Source of the DNA: Argopecten irradians
Lineage: Eukaryota > Mollusca > Bivalvia > Pectinida > Pectinidae
NCBI RefSeq assembly: GCF_041381155.1
Contig: NC_091137.1
Location: 24,845,351 to 24,909,350, forward strand
Length of the DNA stretch: 64,000 bases
Direction: 5' to 3'
The position numbers and the translations under genes were made by a program. Below the pieces are notes generated by a model. That model saw nothing but the letters and a program-made list of their open reading frames with translations. It ran no database searches and was not told the DNA's origin. Position 1 is the first letter of the stretch; every line of letters starts with the position of its first letter. Positions 1 to 12,200 of the stretch are shown piece after piece.

Positions 1-2198
1 TGATTGAACATGTAATTTTCTGGAAAGTGTGTGGAAATCTGGAATATATTGTAATAACAGGTCTGTTAATGTATAGTGTAGCATTTATCCTTTATTCATG
101 TGTGCCCTTTGTCCGAAGGTGCTTCCTACCCTGGGTTAACAAGAAATGGGGTTGAGTAAGGTGCAGTTGTCATAGCAACAACCTCTAGGGGAGATAACTA
201 CACTTTGTATATAGGTAACACACCAGTAAATGACATAGTAGATCATAGTTATATTTTTAAGTTGATTCAATACTTTCTTCAAAAGAGATTATAATTCATC
301 AATCTTAGTGGTGTATAATTAACTGTAAAACTTAAATGAAATTAATTATAGTTTACATCATAACCAGTTCTTGGAATTTATTTTCTTAGAAATGTTCAAA
401 GTAGCAATGCTAGCTACTATAATAGAAGAAGCATAAAGATAATTAGACGAAAATATGAGAATTTATTTTTACTGGTGCGCTACCTATGTTTGAAGTCCTA
501 GACAGGTATAGCTTGCCCTTTGCAAATCTATGCAAAATAGAACAGCTATGCAAGTATAGGCTATGTGATTCATGTGTACTTAACAATTACTCATATATTC
601 TATATATAGATTGTTTCATATCTACTATATGTTATATTTTGCAAAGACAAACATATTTTTGTACCATATAATGTTCTGGTACCAAGTACGTCATAGAGAT
701 TGAATACCATTGTTTTAGGTGTCATAAGAAATGTAAATATACTATGTGCAACCAACAACATGTACGTGGTATTGTTGTCTTTTAAGAGTAAATTCAATAC
801 CTAAGGAAACAGCAAGTAAACATTTTAACCCTACATCTAACACGAAGACGTTGTCAGAATACGTACACCTACATGTACCACATATAATTTTGCTGTATTT
901 GGCACTGACGAAAAACAGAATTTTAGAATTTCAACATGTGGCGCTGATTCAATTGCTGACAAAATACAGCTATGTTAATACACTGACCAGGAAATGTATT
1001 TTTACTCGATATAAACAGAAATACCAGAGGCAGTGAAGGTCATTACCATGGGGGCTAATCGTACAAACCGGGCTACGCTATTTACGCTCGTGGAAACGCT
1101 TGTTTTACATAGAAAAATGTCGTCTAGGAATGCGTATGTGATAAATATTTTCTCGGTGTTCAATTCACGGTCAAGAATCCAAGTATACAAGTTACCCACG
1201 GAACAGTAGACTGTTTCACCAATGCATAGAAGCAAAATTGATGTTTTATTGTATTACACCTTGTCCTGTATTTCGTGCACAGTATAGCGGATATGTCATA
1301 TCATCGTTGAAAAGTGTAATTTCTGTCACATATTCAAAGAAATGATATATATTTAAACGAGAGACAGATAAAACTGGATTCCGTTCATAAAAGAATCACA
1401 GATTTCAAAGATAAGGTGACTTTTTCTTGTTGAATGTTACTGTTTTAACTATATTTTCTTAATTACGCATGCGAAAACGCTTCATAATGGTTAGCTGTCC
1501 GCATACAGGCGCTTAAAAATATATGAGACAGTGGATATTTCTTCTTAAAATATAAATCTTTTTTTTTTTGTACTGTCAGTCTCTCCCAAAGTCTTCTGAT
1601 ATTGTAAGTCTTCCTACAAAATATCAAATGGATTTGTAGAGTGATGCCTTTTTGTCCCTCTGTCGTAAACATTTTACACTACATCGTGTATAGAATGTAC
1701 ACGAGTGTTGCCAGGGAACTTCAACCTCCTTTCCACACTACCTTCGGTGTCGTACCTCATCATTCAAAGTCGCCTGGTTATTTCTCCAAAGTCTTACCGT
1801 TCATGTGAGGTCATTTAACGTTTATTTTCCTTCTAACTCTTATTTCATCTGCTCTAATATCCTCTTTGATTTTCCCTTTAAGTGAATTCTCTGAAAATCT
1901 GCAACTCACCAGATGGTTATTGCGCGCACTGCTGCCTATCCACATTTAGTTAACACTTTGATTTCGTATTGATTTAAAGAGATAACGTTGGCGATGTCAG
2001 ATAGAGGGAACAGAGTCGTCGTCTCAAGATCAACCATTTTAATGAAGTCGGTTTTCAACGAGGTCCAATGCTTTTGGTTCAGTTCTAAATAGCATTCCAT
2101 GTATAAAACGGACACATTTTCCTGTTTTCTGCACCGTTACACCAGCTTTACCAAAGAAACCAATTCCTTGAGTTTATAAAACATTTAAATATTCAACC
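1..2198. other. Intergenic, no gene recognised
   Basis: AT-rich sequence downstream of the minus-strand lectin gene. I see only short open frames without splice-site or motif support, and no clear repeat structure. Confidence 0.5.
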
Positions 2199-2495
2199 AT
2201 GCCCACAAGGAGCCCTCACAATATAATGGGTCTGATTACCATGGTTATGAGATGCGGAACATGGATCAATAGCTGTATAAATTCCAATTTTCTATACGTT
2301 TTATTAACTCACTCCATTTTTACTGCGACAGCACCTTTGACTAAGGCCAAGCAAATATGTAGTGGTCAATCTTTAATAATCATTTCCAGCGATACTTCGT
2401 CACCATCCTATACCACAGTTCAGGCTTTGGAGGACAACCTTCCCTCATTGGAATTCTGTCTGTCCGATGATTTTTCCATTTATCAGTGTAAATGA
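2199..2495 (+). CDS. Hypothetical 98-residue ORF, doubtful
   Basis: An ATG-started open frame with one hydrophobic stretch near residues 30-45 and a Cys-containing C-terminal half. I do not recognise a family. The second half loosely recalls the first half of a lectin-type domain, but no diagnostic motif is present. It lies just past the 3' end of the minus-strand lectin gene, in opposite orientation. It may be a chance frame. Confidence 0.15.
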   Translation: MPTRSPHNIMGLITMVMRCGTWINSCINSNFLYVLLTHSIFTATAPLTKAKQICSGQSLIIISSDTSSPSYTTVQALEDNLPSLEFCLSDDFSIYQCK

Positions 2496-2707
2496 GAGGT
2501 AAAGAAAATTAGAATTTATTCAGCCATTTATCCATGATCAGCAATTCCATGGTCTTGTGGCGTACAATGCAAAGAAGCAATATTGATAAGGAAAAGACGT
2601 TTTATCACCGTGATATCGCTCCTTTGGGTTGTAATATCACAATAATGATTTTAATCACAATTGTTTCTAAACACAACAAGTATACTCATGTTATTATTCA
2701 TTGCCTC

Positions 2708-3256
2708 CTAGCATGTTAGCATACACGCACACAAAGTTTTACAATCAAGTATAACGATGACCCCTAGAATGATGCCCATGATGACACAGGCGACCCTTCC
2801 CATCGCTACACTACTGGGCCGGGAGTCGTACACACTGACGAGGCGACGTCGATAGGACGACAGACTGGTCTTGTTCACCAACAACTCGTCTTTCAACGCT
2901 TGTTGCATCTGCTCTAGTTCCTCGTGGCTGAGCTGTGTCTGGTTGATCGGCCTACAACACATCCTGCTACATGGTCCATTATCGCCAAGAGTCGAAGTTG
3001 TTGACGAAGAAACGACACTTTGTATGCTTATGATGGCCTGTGTGGTCATAAAATATACTCCAGTTTGCATGTCTTCAGTCGTCTGAACAGAGAAAGTCAT
3101 CCGATCCAGTCGTCTGAACAGCAGATGTCGAATCCGTTCTTTCTGTTCCAGCAAACGTAGCAGCTTTTTCACTCACCACATACGTAGTTGTCGGTTCAAA
3201 GGATGTGATAGTTACATCAGTTGTCGAGATAGTGGTCGACAACTCAGTTGTCGAAT
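2708..3256 (-). CDS. Lectin minus copy, terminal exon (stalk; TM part out of frame)
   Basis: The acceptor TTCATAG sits at the same phase as in the paralogue. From 3256 the frame is Ser/Thr-rich and stops at 3077-3075. From about 3110 another frame continues with CSRMCC, NQTQLSHEEL, VSVYDSRPSS and a hydrophobic helix to a stop at 2708. The 13-base string GTTCAGACGACTG (minus strand) occurs twice, 31 bases apart, at the break; a 31-base insertion would explain the shift. An assembly error is possible. Confidence 0.72.
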
Positions 3257-6200
3257 CTATGAAAACGAAATCAGATTTTTTGCAGATTGTATATTCTTTC
3301 AGACATGTTCTCTTATCATTGTTTCTTTCTAAAATGTTTTTCTAAGAATTAGTACGACAGTTATTTTGAAATTGTACAAAAAGACTTTCCGTTGGGTAAA
3401 TTTCAGCGTTATTTAATCACCAATATGGTAAAAACAGAAATATTGATGTTACAATTCGATATCAAAAGAATAGAAAAATGATCCAGAAGTATATTACCTA
3501 TCTGACAAATTGCTGTTAGAGGTTCCAGACAATTATCAGTACGCATCCAGTTATTTTTTAGCTTGATACAGCGGTCACTTGGACAATAGTTCGGCTCCTC
3601 GTTGTCATTTGCCCAATGACCCCATCCCTGATATATCCAGTTATTTGATGCATCACATAGTACACTGTCATCAAACTTCATCCCGATCCAGAAATGACCA
3701 TGAAACCTGAAATAAAGTTCTTTACTCCAGTAATGAAAAATTGTGAAATGTATGTAAGAAAATGTATGTCCTGGAAATACTACAATGTATTTGATTTAAT
3801 TTTAAGGCTTTATTCTTTTGTTGTTAATGTGTTTAATCATTCTGCTGATACATGTATATCATATCCTATAACTAACCTATCATCCATATAATGATAAACC
3901 CGCTATTTTTGACGTTTAAAATCAATAACTATTTCGTTCCCATCAAAAAACCACACAATAGTGTTTTATCTCCACGAAATAAAATCTCCTTCCCACGCAA
4001 TAATATTTCATTCGATCGCAATAATTTCGTTTTTAAAACCCGTTTTAAGCCACCGTAGGTATGACTGTGCTATGGCTTAGTTTTTTCCGATATCAATATC
4101 GGACCACCTTTTTCTGTTGGTCATCTGAATATTCTATATATAGGGAATACATGGTCAGAGGCTTACCACTTTTGTCTGTGACTTATATTATGTAACTTTT
4201 CATGGGATATTAAATCTAGATATATCTGTTTTCGACAGTTAAATTTCTATGAACATGTGTAAAACAAGCAGTATCTAAATGCTATTCCGAGACCGTAAAA
4301 TGCAATCTTGGTCACCTCAGCCAAAACACAGGGGCACGCAAATTATGACAGAAACGTTTACTAGCAATTTGAAACTTATGTCATTTAAAAGTATGGGAAA
4401 CCTTTTGATATGCACGTGTATATCATGATGTTTCAAGTGGCTGCCCGTATTTTTTTGTGAAAAATGAATTATACATATATGTTATAAAATTAGGTTAGCT
4501 TTTTATTGTCATTATTGTTATATACACTGTATGTGATATTTAAACGAGAACACATATTTTACCTAAGAAGCCAATTATATATATAATGTAAGTATCGGTT
4601 AGCTTGTTAACTTACATTATATATAATTAACTTACATTATATATAATAATAATAATAAAAATACTGTAAGAGATATCTTCATAATTCCAATTGTTCTGAA
4701 ATCAGAACGATTTTTTAAGTGTTCCAGCAAAATTAATGTAGTGTAACTTACTTACTTTTGGAGAAAATCGTCTTTTTGTGTCCAAATTTCCCTGATGCAA
4801 ATTTTCACTTGGAAGGTCTTTATCACTACGGTGTTTATTCACGTTGAAAACAAGCGTTCTGACGCCCTTCGCGGGTTAAGTTCATTTTACGAATTTAAAA
4901 TCAACAAAGGAGCGGAATAATATCAAGAAACAATGCATTTTCAGCTGTAATATCGACATTAGTCGGGCACAAAACCCGATATCGGATAATAAGAATTTCC
5001 TGTAATAGTTGCTAATAGGAAAATATTACGATGTCAGTAAATAAATGTTTAATTTCTTTCGTTTGATTCAATTTCTAAATTTGTTGACTTGATCCCCAAC
5101 ATTCCAGTGACGTCACTTTTAGTAGGAGTGAATGAAACGGCCGTCAGTCCCGCCAAACAGTGACGTCACAATCATCGGAATGACGTCGCTTACATATTTC
5201 CCACGGTAGTAAAAAGGAGTACACACTCATTCGGTTTAGTGAATGCAACTTTTATTGATCATCAAAGAAGCGTTCCGCTTTAAGCGAAATCGTGTAAATA
5301 ACAGACAATTTGCTTTCGTTTTGAATACCATCTTCTGTATGTATAATGAAAAAGTTACAGGATAAACAGAATGCTTGGTCAATATCTTACAATACAAGTT
5401 TTATTTTGGTGTCGACAGGGAAAACAGAGATAACTCTGCAAAATCTCCTCATCTCATCTCATCGTAAAAATGATAGCAGCATCGATATTAATTATAGCAA
5501 AATAAAAATGTCCAACGTTGGAAATATTGCAAGTACATTCATTATTTACATAAACCAGTAATTAGAATAATCATTTATTTCATCTAGACTAAATAATTTG
5601 CAAATCCCATACACCGCCTGCAAGGAGACGACCTTGGCCTATCGCTACCCACGAAGCTCTCGATCGTGGTCTTATATTATGTAACTTTTAATGGGATATT
5701 AAATCTAAATATATCTGTTTTCAACAGTTAAATTTCTATGAACACGTGTAAAACAAGCAGTCTGAACTGCTATTCCGAGACCGTAAAATGCAATCTTGGT
5801 CACCTCAGCCAAAACACAGGGGCACGCAAATTATGACAGAAACGTTTACTAGTAATTTGATATGTATGTCATTTAAAAGTATTGGAAACCTTTTGATATG
5901 CACGTGTATATCATGACGTTTCAAGTGGCTGCATGCATTATTTTTTTGTGAAAAATGAATTATACATATATGTTATAAAATTCGGTTAGCTTATACACTG
6001 TATTTGATATTTAAACGAAAACACATATTTTACCTAAGAAGCCAATGGTATATATAATGTAAGTATCGGTTAGCTTGTTAAATTTATACCACATGTACCT
6101 GTGTACATAGACATGGATATGAACATGTATATATGTGTATTCCAAACATGCTTCGAGACAATATCCCTTGGGCTAATTTATACCCCAGCCCCACCCCAAA

Positions 6201-9200
6201 TCTACCTAGCTACATGTATATTGTATATGTATTTCGCAACTCCGACACTTATTCTGCCCTATGGACATGAATTGTTTTACCTGAAATTTAACTAACATGC
6301 TGGCTCGGTTATACATATACGACCATCATAAATACTAGTCCAAGAAAAGGATGTGATTACGTGAATGAACGTGTAAAATCAGATATTTAGATAATATATT
6401 GTATAAATTTCTGGTAAAACCTATAAACTAGCTAGAAAAAATGTAGCTTTATGAACACTGTATCTAAAAACACAAGTTATTTAATTGACAATTTTAATTG
6501 TCCATGCACACTGTTGGCATTACTTTCATCCCCCATATTACAATTCAATGTTAGTAATTGTAAGGATCCATATAGTATCCGAAAAATTCATTCATTTATT
6601 TATTTCAAAATGAATATAAGTTATACCACAAATTTGAATATACTTGTATTTGTAAGGTTATACTGGAACATGTGTGTATCACGTACAGGCACTGTAAAAC
6701 TGAAGTGCACTACGTAGTGCACTAGAGTTAACATTGTAGTGCACTAGAGTTAACACTGTAGTGAACTGGAGTTCACATCGTAGTGCACTACAATGTTTAG
6801 TCTAGTGCACTACGTTGTTCACTACGTGTGCACTACAAAGTGCACTAGATACCAAGTTTAGTTTGCTCACAACTGTAGGTATATATAGGGAATGTCCATT
6901 AGACGGTAGACACTATAAATAAGGATATACATGTATAGGGAATCTCCATTAGACGGATATATATTGTAGCTAGGGCTATATAAGGAATGTCCATTAGACG
7001 GATAAAGACTATAACTAGAGAAATATAGGGAATGCCCATTAGACGGAGAGACATTATAACTAAGGATATACAATGTATACGGAATGTCAAATATTGATAT
7101 AATGTTAAAAGAAATACACGTACTTACTTAGTCCGCTAAACATGCCTATATTATTAGTTTTCCCCATTTTCTCCTTAATGACGTAACGCGCGATGTTGGT
7201 GATACCGTTCCAAAACACAAACCCCCCTTATTTAAAGCGTTGTGGGTTTCTTCTCTTTTTATGGTCTCACGTCACATTATATATCAATGGAATTGTTTTT
7301 TGATGTACATTAATTCTATGTGAAATATAGGAGGTAAAGCGAAATACAAATACGTTTTAATTGCGTTCAAAATCCTCCAAATACAACGAAAACGTATGTA
7401 ACGCGTAACATTTACCGTCGTGGTTGTTTGTAAAACTGCTCCAAAAACGCGCCAAACATACGTACAAACAAATGAACATAATGCAAGGAAGCGGATATGA
7501 CGTGACAAATGACGTCAATGACGTATCGATGATTTCGGAAGGCGTACATTATGCTAATATCTTGATTATTAACCATTGTCAACAAGTAACGGTGGATCCA
7601 GAAGAACGCATATATACAGATTTCTAGCAATATTGAGAGAAAATGGTAAGCTATTTCAGGATTTTGAAATCATAAATGAAATGTGTCTTTATTGAATATA
7701 TCATGACCGTAATATAGCCCATTTTAAAGAGCGTTTTCATTGCAAACGAAGAAAATGAAAAATTCCGTAATTTGTCCACCAAGTGATTTTAATCTACTTT
7801 TTGCAAATATAAAGATTTTGATAACATTTATCAGCATATCATGAAATATTGAATATAAATTTAAAACCATATTAGAAATGTGTCTGAACTGAACATTAAA
7901 AAACACTCTTTATTTCGAGTGTACGATCAATAATAAAGAAATAACACGCCATTTAAAAATTCCGTGAAATGTCCACTTTTAATACAACGTAAAAAAACGT
8001 CGTTACGTTATACGTTCAAAGCGTAACGTTATCACGCGACGTTTTGAATCTGATACTGATAAATATGCATTTAAATCGAGAACTATTCTATTTAACAAAA
8101 TTACAGAGACATGTCGATAAGCAATATGTGAAATATTATATTATCTTTTAATTCCAGGACATTGATTTAAACTCGCGCATTTTAACTGCAACGCAGCGTA
8201 TCAAAATATACAAACAGGAACGCCAAGAAGCACGGAAGAGGAAACGAAGAGAATATTATGAAAACGAGAAGAAATTTGTTCCAAAAACTCAAAAACACGT
8301 ATCAACTTCAGTATTACAAAAACGCAAGCAACGCGCTAATTGCAAAGAACAAATAGAAAAAATGAATAAACAAAGGTTAAAAACTAGAGAGCGGGTTAGA
8401 AAATACAGAGAAAAAAATAAAACAAAAGTTATGAATGGCGATCAAAACGCGACAGGTACTCTAGTGACACCATTTAAAAACAGAATGAGTAAATGTCGCT
8501 CATTACTCAGACTAAAGGAGAATTTACCTAAAACGCCCGTAAAGAGAAGTGCCGTTATCACTGCATATTTAGAGTCGAACTCACCGACGGCAAAATCTCT
8601 CCGAACAGAGAAATACTCTTCACCTGGGGACGTTGAAAACATCGAACTTGCTTACTGTATACTTGGTGACATGAAACAGGCAATTGAGAGCACAAAATCC
8701 AAACGTTCCGACGATGCCAGGTCATCTATTAATATTCAGCGGAAAAGAAAATCCAAAAGAAAGTAGCTCGCAAACTTGGTTTGCCAGTGCGACGCATATC
8801 TAGCGGCAAACGTATACGTCATAAAATAATGACTTCGGAAAAATCGTCATGGACGCACACTTGCCGGAAAACACGTTCCGATAAAATAACGGACTCGGAC
8901 AGAGAAAAGGCTTATAATTTCTGGACATCTTCGCAAAACTCTCGACCAACCGGAAATAAATGCGATATCAAACGAATTAGAGTAGGTCCAAAGTTGTACT
9001 CAAGTCACATGGTACACGTTTTAGAAAAAACACAAACTGAAGTTTATCTTAGCTTCAGAGAAACACATCCTGAAATCAAAATGTGCCAAAGAACATTTGA
9101 AAGATGTAAGCCGTATTATGTTGTGCCGACGCGCCCAAAGGACCGGAATACTTGCTGCTGTAGATATCACGTCGAAACAAGAACTGTGTTCAAAGATTGC

Positions 9201-12200
9201 ATGAGTTTTAGAAAAAAGATCATTGAAAATAAATCAGAAGACCAACAGAGAGAATATCCTATATACAATCATCTAAACGAAATAATACCGACAACATTTT
9301 GCCAAGAAACGGACACGGACATTGATTGTATAAACAGAGAATGCAACAACTGCGGCGTACATTTACTTAAACTACTTCCGGAAGAATGCGATACATCTGA
9401 GACTGCTCTACAAGTGACTTGGTCAAAATATGAATATATCAATGTCAATGTAAAGAAAAACAAAGAAATTAAAAAGCTTTGTTTGGTTAAAAAAACAACT
9501 GCGCCAGGAGAGATGTTTTCTTACTTAAAGCACCTTTTAGTTTCATTTCCGGCTCACCAGTTCCGTGCAAATTGGCAGACAAATCAAATGAAAACTTTAA
9601 TTGAAAATTTGCCAATGAACGACTGTATTTGTATTCACGATTTTTCTGAAAATTTTTCGTGTATCGAAAAACATGAACTACAGTCAAGTTATTTTCAAAA
9701 GAATGAAGTTTCAATTCATGTTACTGTTATTCACCGCCATGCAATTCTTGAATATGATGGGGCTGAAAGTACTGAGGAATCACCAAACATCGTCACAGAA
9801 CACTTCTTTGTTATCAGTCCGGACTTAACACATGACCAATATTTCACCCATGCTGTTCAAAACTTGGTATCGGAACACCTGAAATCGATTCGTTATCAAA
9901 CCCGAACAATGCATGAATTTACGGACGGATGTCAAGCCCAGTATAAAAGTCGTCATTGTATGGGCTCTGTAGCTCATGCTTGTTACGACTTTGGTTACGA
10001 ATGCTTCATCAGAAATTACTTTGAAACATCACACGGAAAAGGACCCCAAGACGCCGCTGGAGGGTGCTTTAAGCGACAGGCCGAAATGGCCATTATCAGA
10101 GGTACCGAAACTATCCAGTCAGCAGAGCACCTTTATAACTTTGGAAAAAACAAGTTTGAACAGCCAAGTGGGTCTGCTAATTGCAAGAGAAGACACTTCA
10201 GGTATGACATTAGCTTGGTTTTATTTTTATGTTCATCATTTACAGAGTCCTTATCTTTAACTGGTTATCAATATTTATCTTTGTAGCAGCAAGGATGAAC
10301 ACAATCACATGCGCTTTCTAATTTCTTTAGTAGTTCATAGATGTATATAAAACAATACATGTACATGATAATATTGTCTATATATTCAATTATATATATC
10401 TGTGCCCTTATATAAATGCACATTATACCATGACATGATTAATGATATTAAATAAGCCTTAACAAAAACTTTCATTTTCATTTCAGGTACATTGAACAGG
10501 TTACGCGTGAAACGCAAATGCGTTACAAACCAATCCCAAGAAATAGACAAATACATCAGATTATAGCAACTGGAAATCCGTCCCAACTTTTGTTAGGAAT
10601 ATCTCATGTTATACATGTGACCAGTGTATCACCGGAAATTATGGAGCGTGTACAAATCGTATCGGGAAGACAAGGACGGCTGAGATTAGCAGGGAAGGTG
10701 GTGACGATCAAGTCAGTGTAGACGATAATCTACAAGACAATTCACATGTAAATGATTTGCATGATCTATGTCAACCTACCAGTATACTCGCGGTCTTTAC
10801 AGACGATCCAAGTGAGGATTTTTATTTATTTAAAGCGAAGAGTAAACCGGAAAAACTAAAAAGGAAACTGAAAGACAGTTGGGGTGCAACTTTTGAAAAG
10901 GGGTGTGAAGTTATTCGGGGGTTTTACTTTGAGACTGTGAATAACGTTTTCACCTACCGTCTTTTGGAAGACCGACTGGCTGTGGTGCCGGCATGTTCTG
11001 TGCGCCACGTTCTGGTAAACGCCAGTGAAATTAACAACACGCTCACTATTAGTGAAGATGATCATGTGGAAATACTGGCATCCCTCGATTCACTGTTGTA
11101 TGTGTAGTCTAAGAAGTTATTAATATAGAAAGCAATTCTGGACAATGTAGTAGTTACATATGTACAATACATTGACGAGTAACTTTGGAGACATTATATA
11201 TATATATATGTATTCATGGAACCGGTGTTACAATACATGTATGTAAAACATGCTACGGTAATATCTTAACATTGATAAAATTTCCATTACTTGTGTATAC
11301 ACCTTTAATTAACTTATCATTCTTTACTCACTTGAATATGTGTATTGGATGACGTTGTAGTGACGCGTCGCGAAAGCGGTCTAAAAACGACGTCATTCTA
11401 TGTTACGTAAAGTGTCACCAACATCGCGCGTTACGTCATTATAAAGTATATATATTAGGCCAATTTTTTTAAAAGCCTAATAATATTGGCAAGGTTTAGC
11501 GGAATAGTACATAATATCATGACAAATGAAAATAAAATAATGGTAGAAGCAAGTATAAAACCATATAATATAATGAAAACCCTTCTTTATGGCTACAAAA
11601 ACCTGTACAGTATAGGATTATTTACACTTAGAAACTCTTCACAAAACTTTTGCATACATTTCAACGTTTATTAGATTAACACAGTAATCAGGAACCTGAA
11701 GTCGATAAATTTGTGTTTTCAGTCGATAGCAGATATGTCCATTAGACAGATGAGATTTCCTTCGATCGGATGTTTGGAATGTTCACGCGTCGCGCATGCA
11801 CATAGGGGTTGTTTACACTCGCCGAAAGATAATAATATGAAATAGTGACTAGGTCGTTCCTATTTATTTTCAGTTTTTCTCCATTTTGAACAAAATTGTT
11901 ATACAAACTTTTAAATATTGTTATTAACACAAAGTACACAACTTTTACAATCAATTTTAGTCCTATAATTCTTTTTATCTTTTATTACATGATTTTTAGC
12001 GATTTAGTCCCTTTAACCAAGAAAAAATTCGGAACTGACACACGCTCCCTACATATGCACAGAAAAGAAGAATACATGTAATGATAATTATTACACATCA
12101 CTACATAAGTATCAGATATCAGAGTAATGACTTACAGTCCCAGGGCCGTGTAATCCTGATCAGCGGTGAAGTAGTCCCACTTTTCCTGACTGTCCATCAC

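Larger units (their letters stand above)
7131..11504 (+). mobile_element. DNA transposon with own transposase, TA target site
   Basis: The terminal inverted repeats start GTCCGCTAAAC on the left (7131) and TTCCGCTAAAC on the right (reverse complement from 11504). They share a further tgcc-atattattag segment and a perfect 26-bp inner inverted match containing AACGCGCGATGTTGG (left about 7175-7202, right about 11415-11441). TA dinucleotides flank both ends (7129-7130, 11505-11506). The body carries one gene on the plus strand, spread over at least two introns, with two frame changes. It sits antisense inside intron 2 of the lectin gene. I cannot assign a superfamily with certainty: the protein matches a widespread animal transposase-like family that I recall only as uncharacterised genes. 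Confidence 0.85.
3707..12135. other. Intron 2 of minus lectin gene
   Basis: About 8.4 kb filled mainly by repeats: a duplicated block (4182-4610 and 5671-6081), a CRE-rich repeat (about 5090-5420), a palindrome cluster (6704-6849), a tandem array (6888-7090) and a DNA transposon (7131-11504). Stretches 6082-6700 and 11507-12135 show nothing recognisable apart from one copy of the 'tgtccattagac' motif near 11735. Confidence 0.6.

Noticed and set aside
8730-8781. Programmed -1 frameshift in the transposase
   Set aside because: The A-rich stretch is suggestive but no canonical slippery heptamer with downstream structure is evident, and a second frame change near 10650 makes plain decay more likely.
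8442-9714. Minus-strand frames within the transposase gene
   Set aside because: Shadows of the plus-strand coding sequence.
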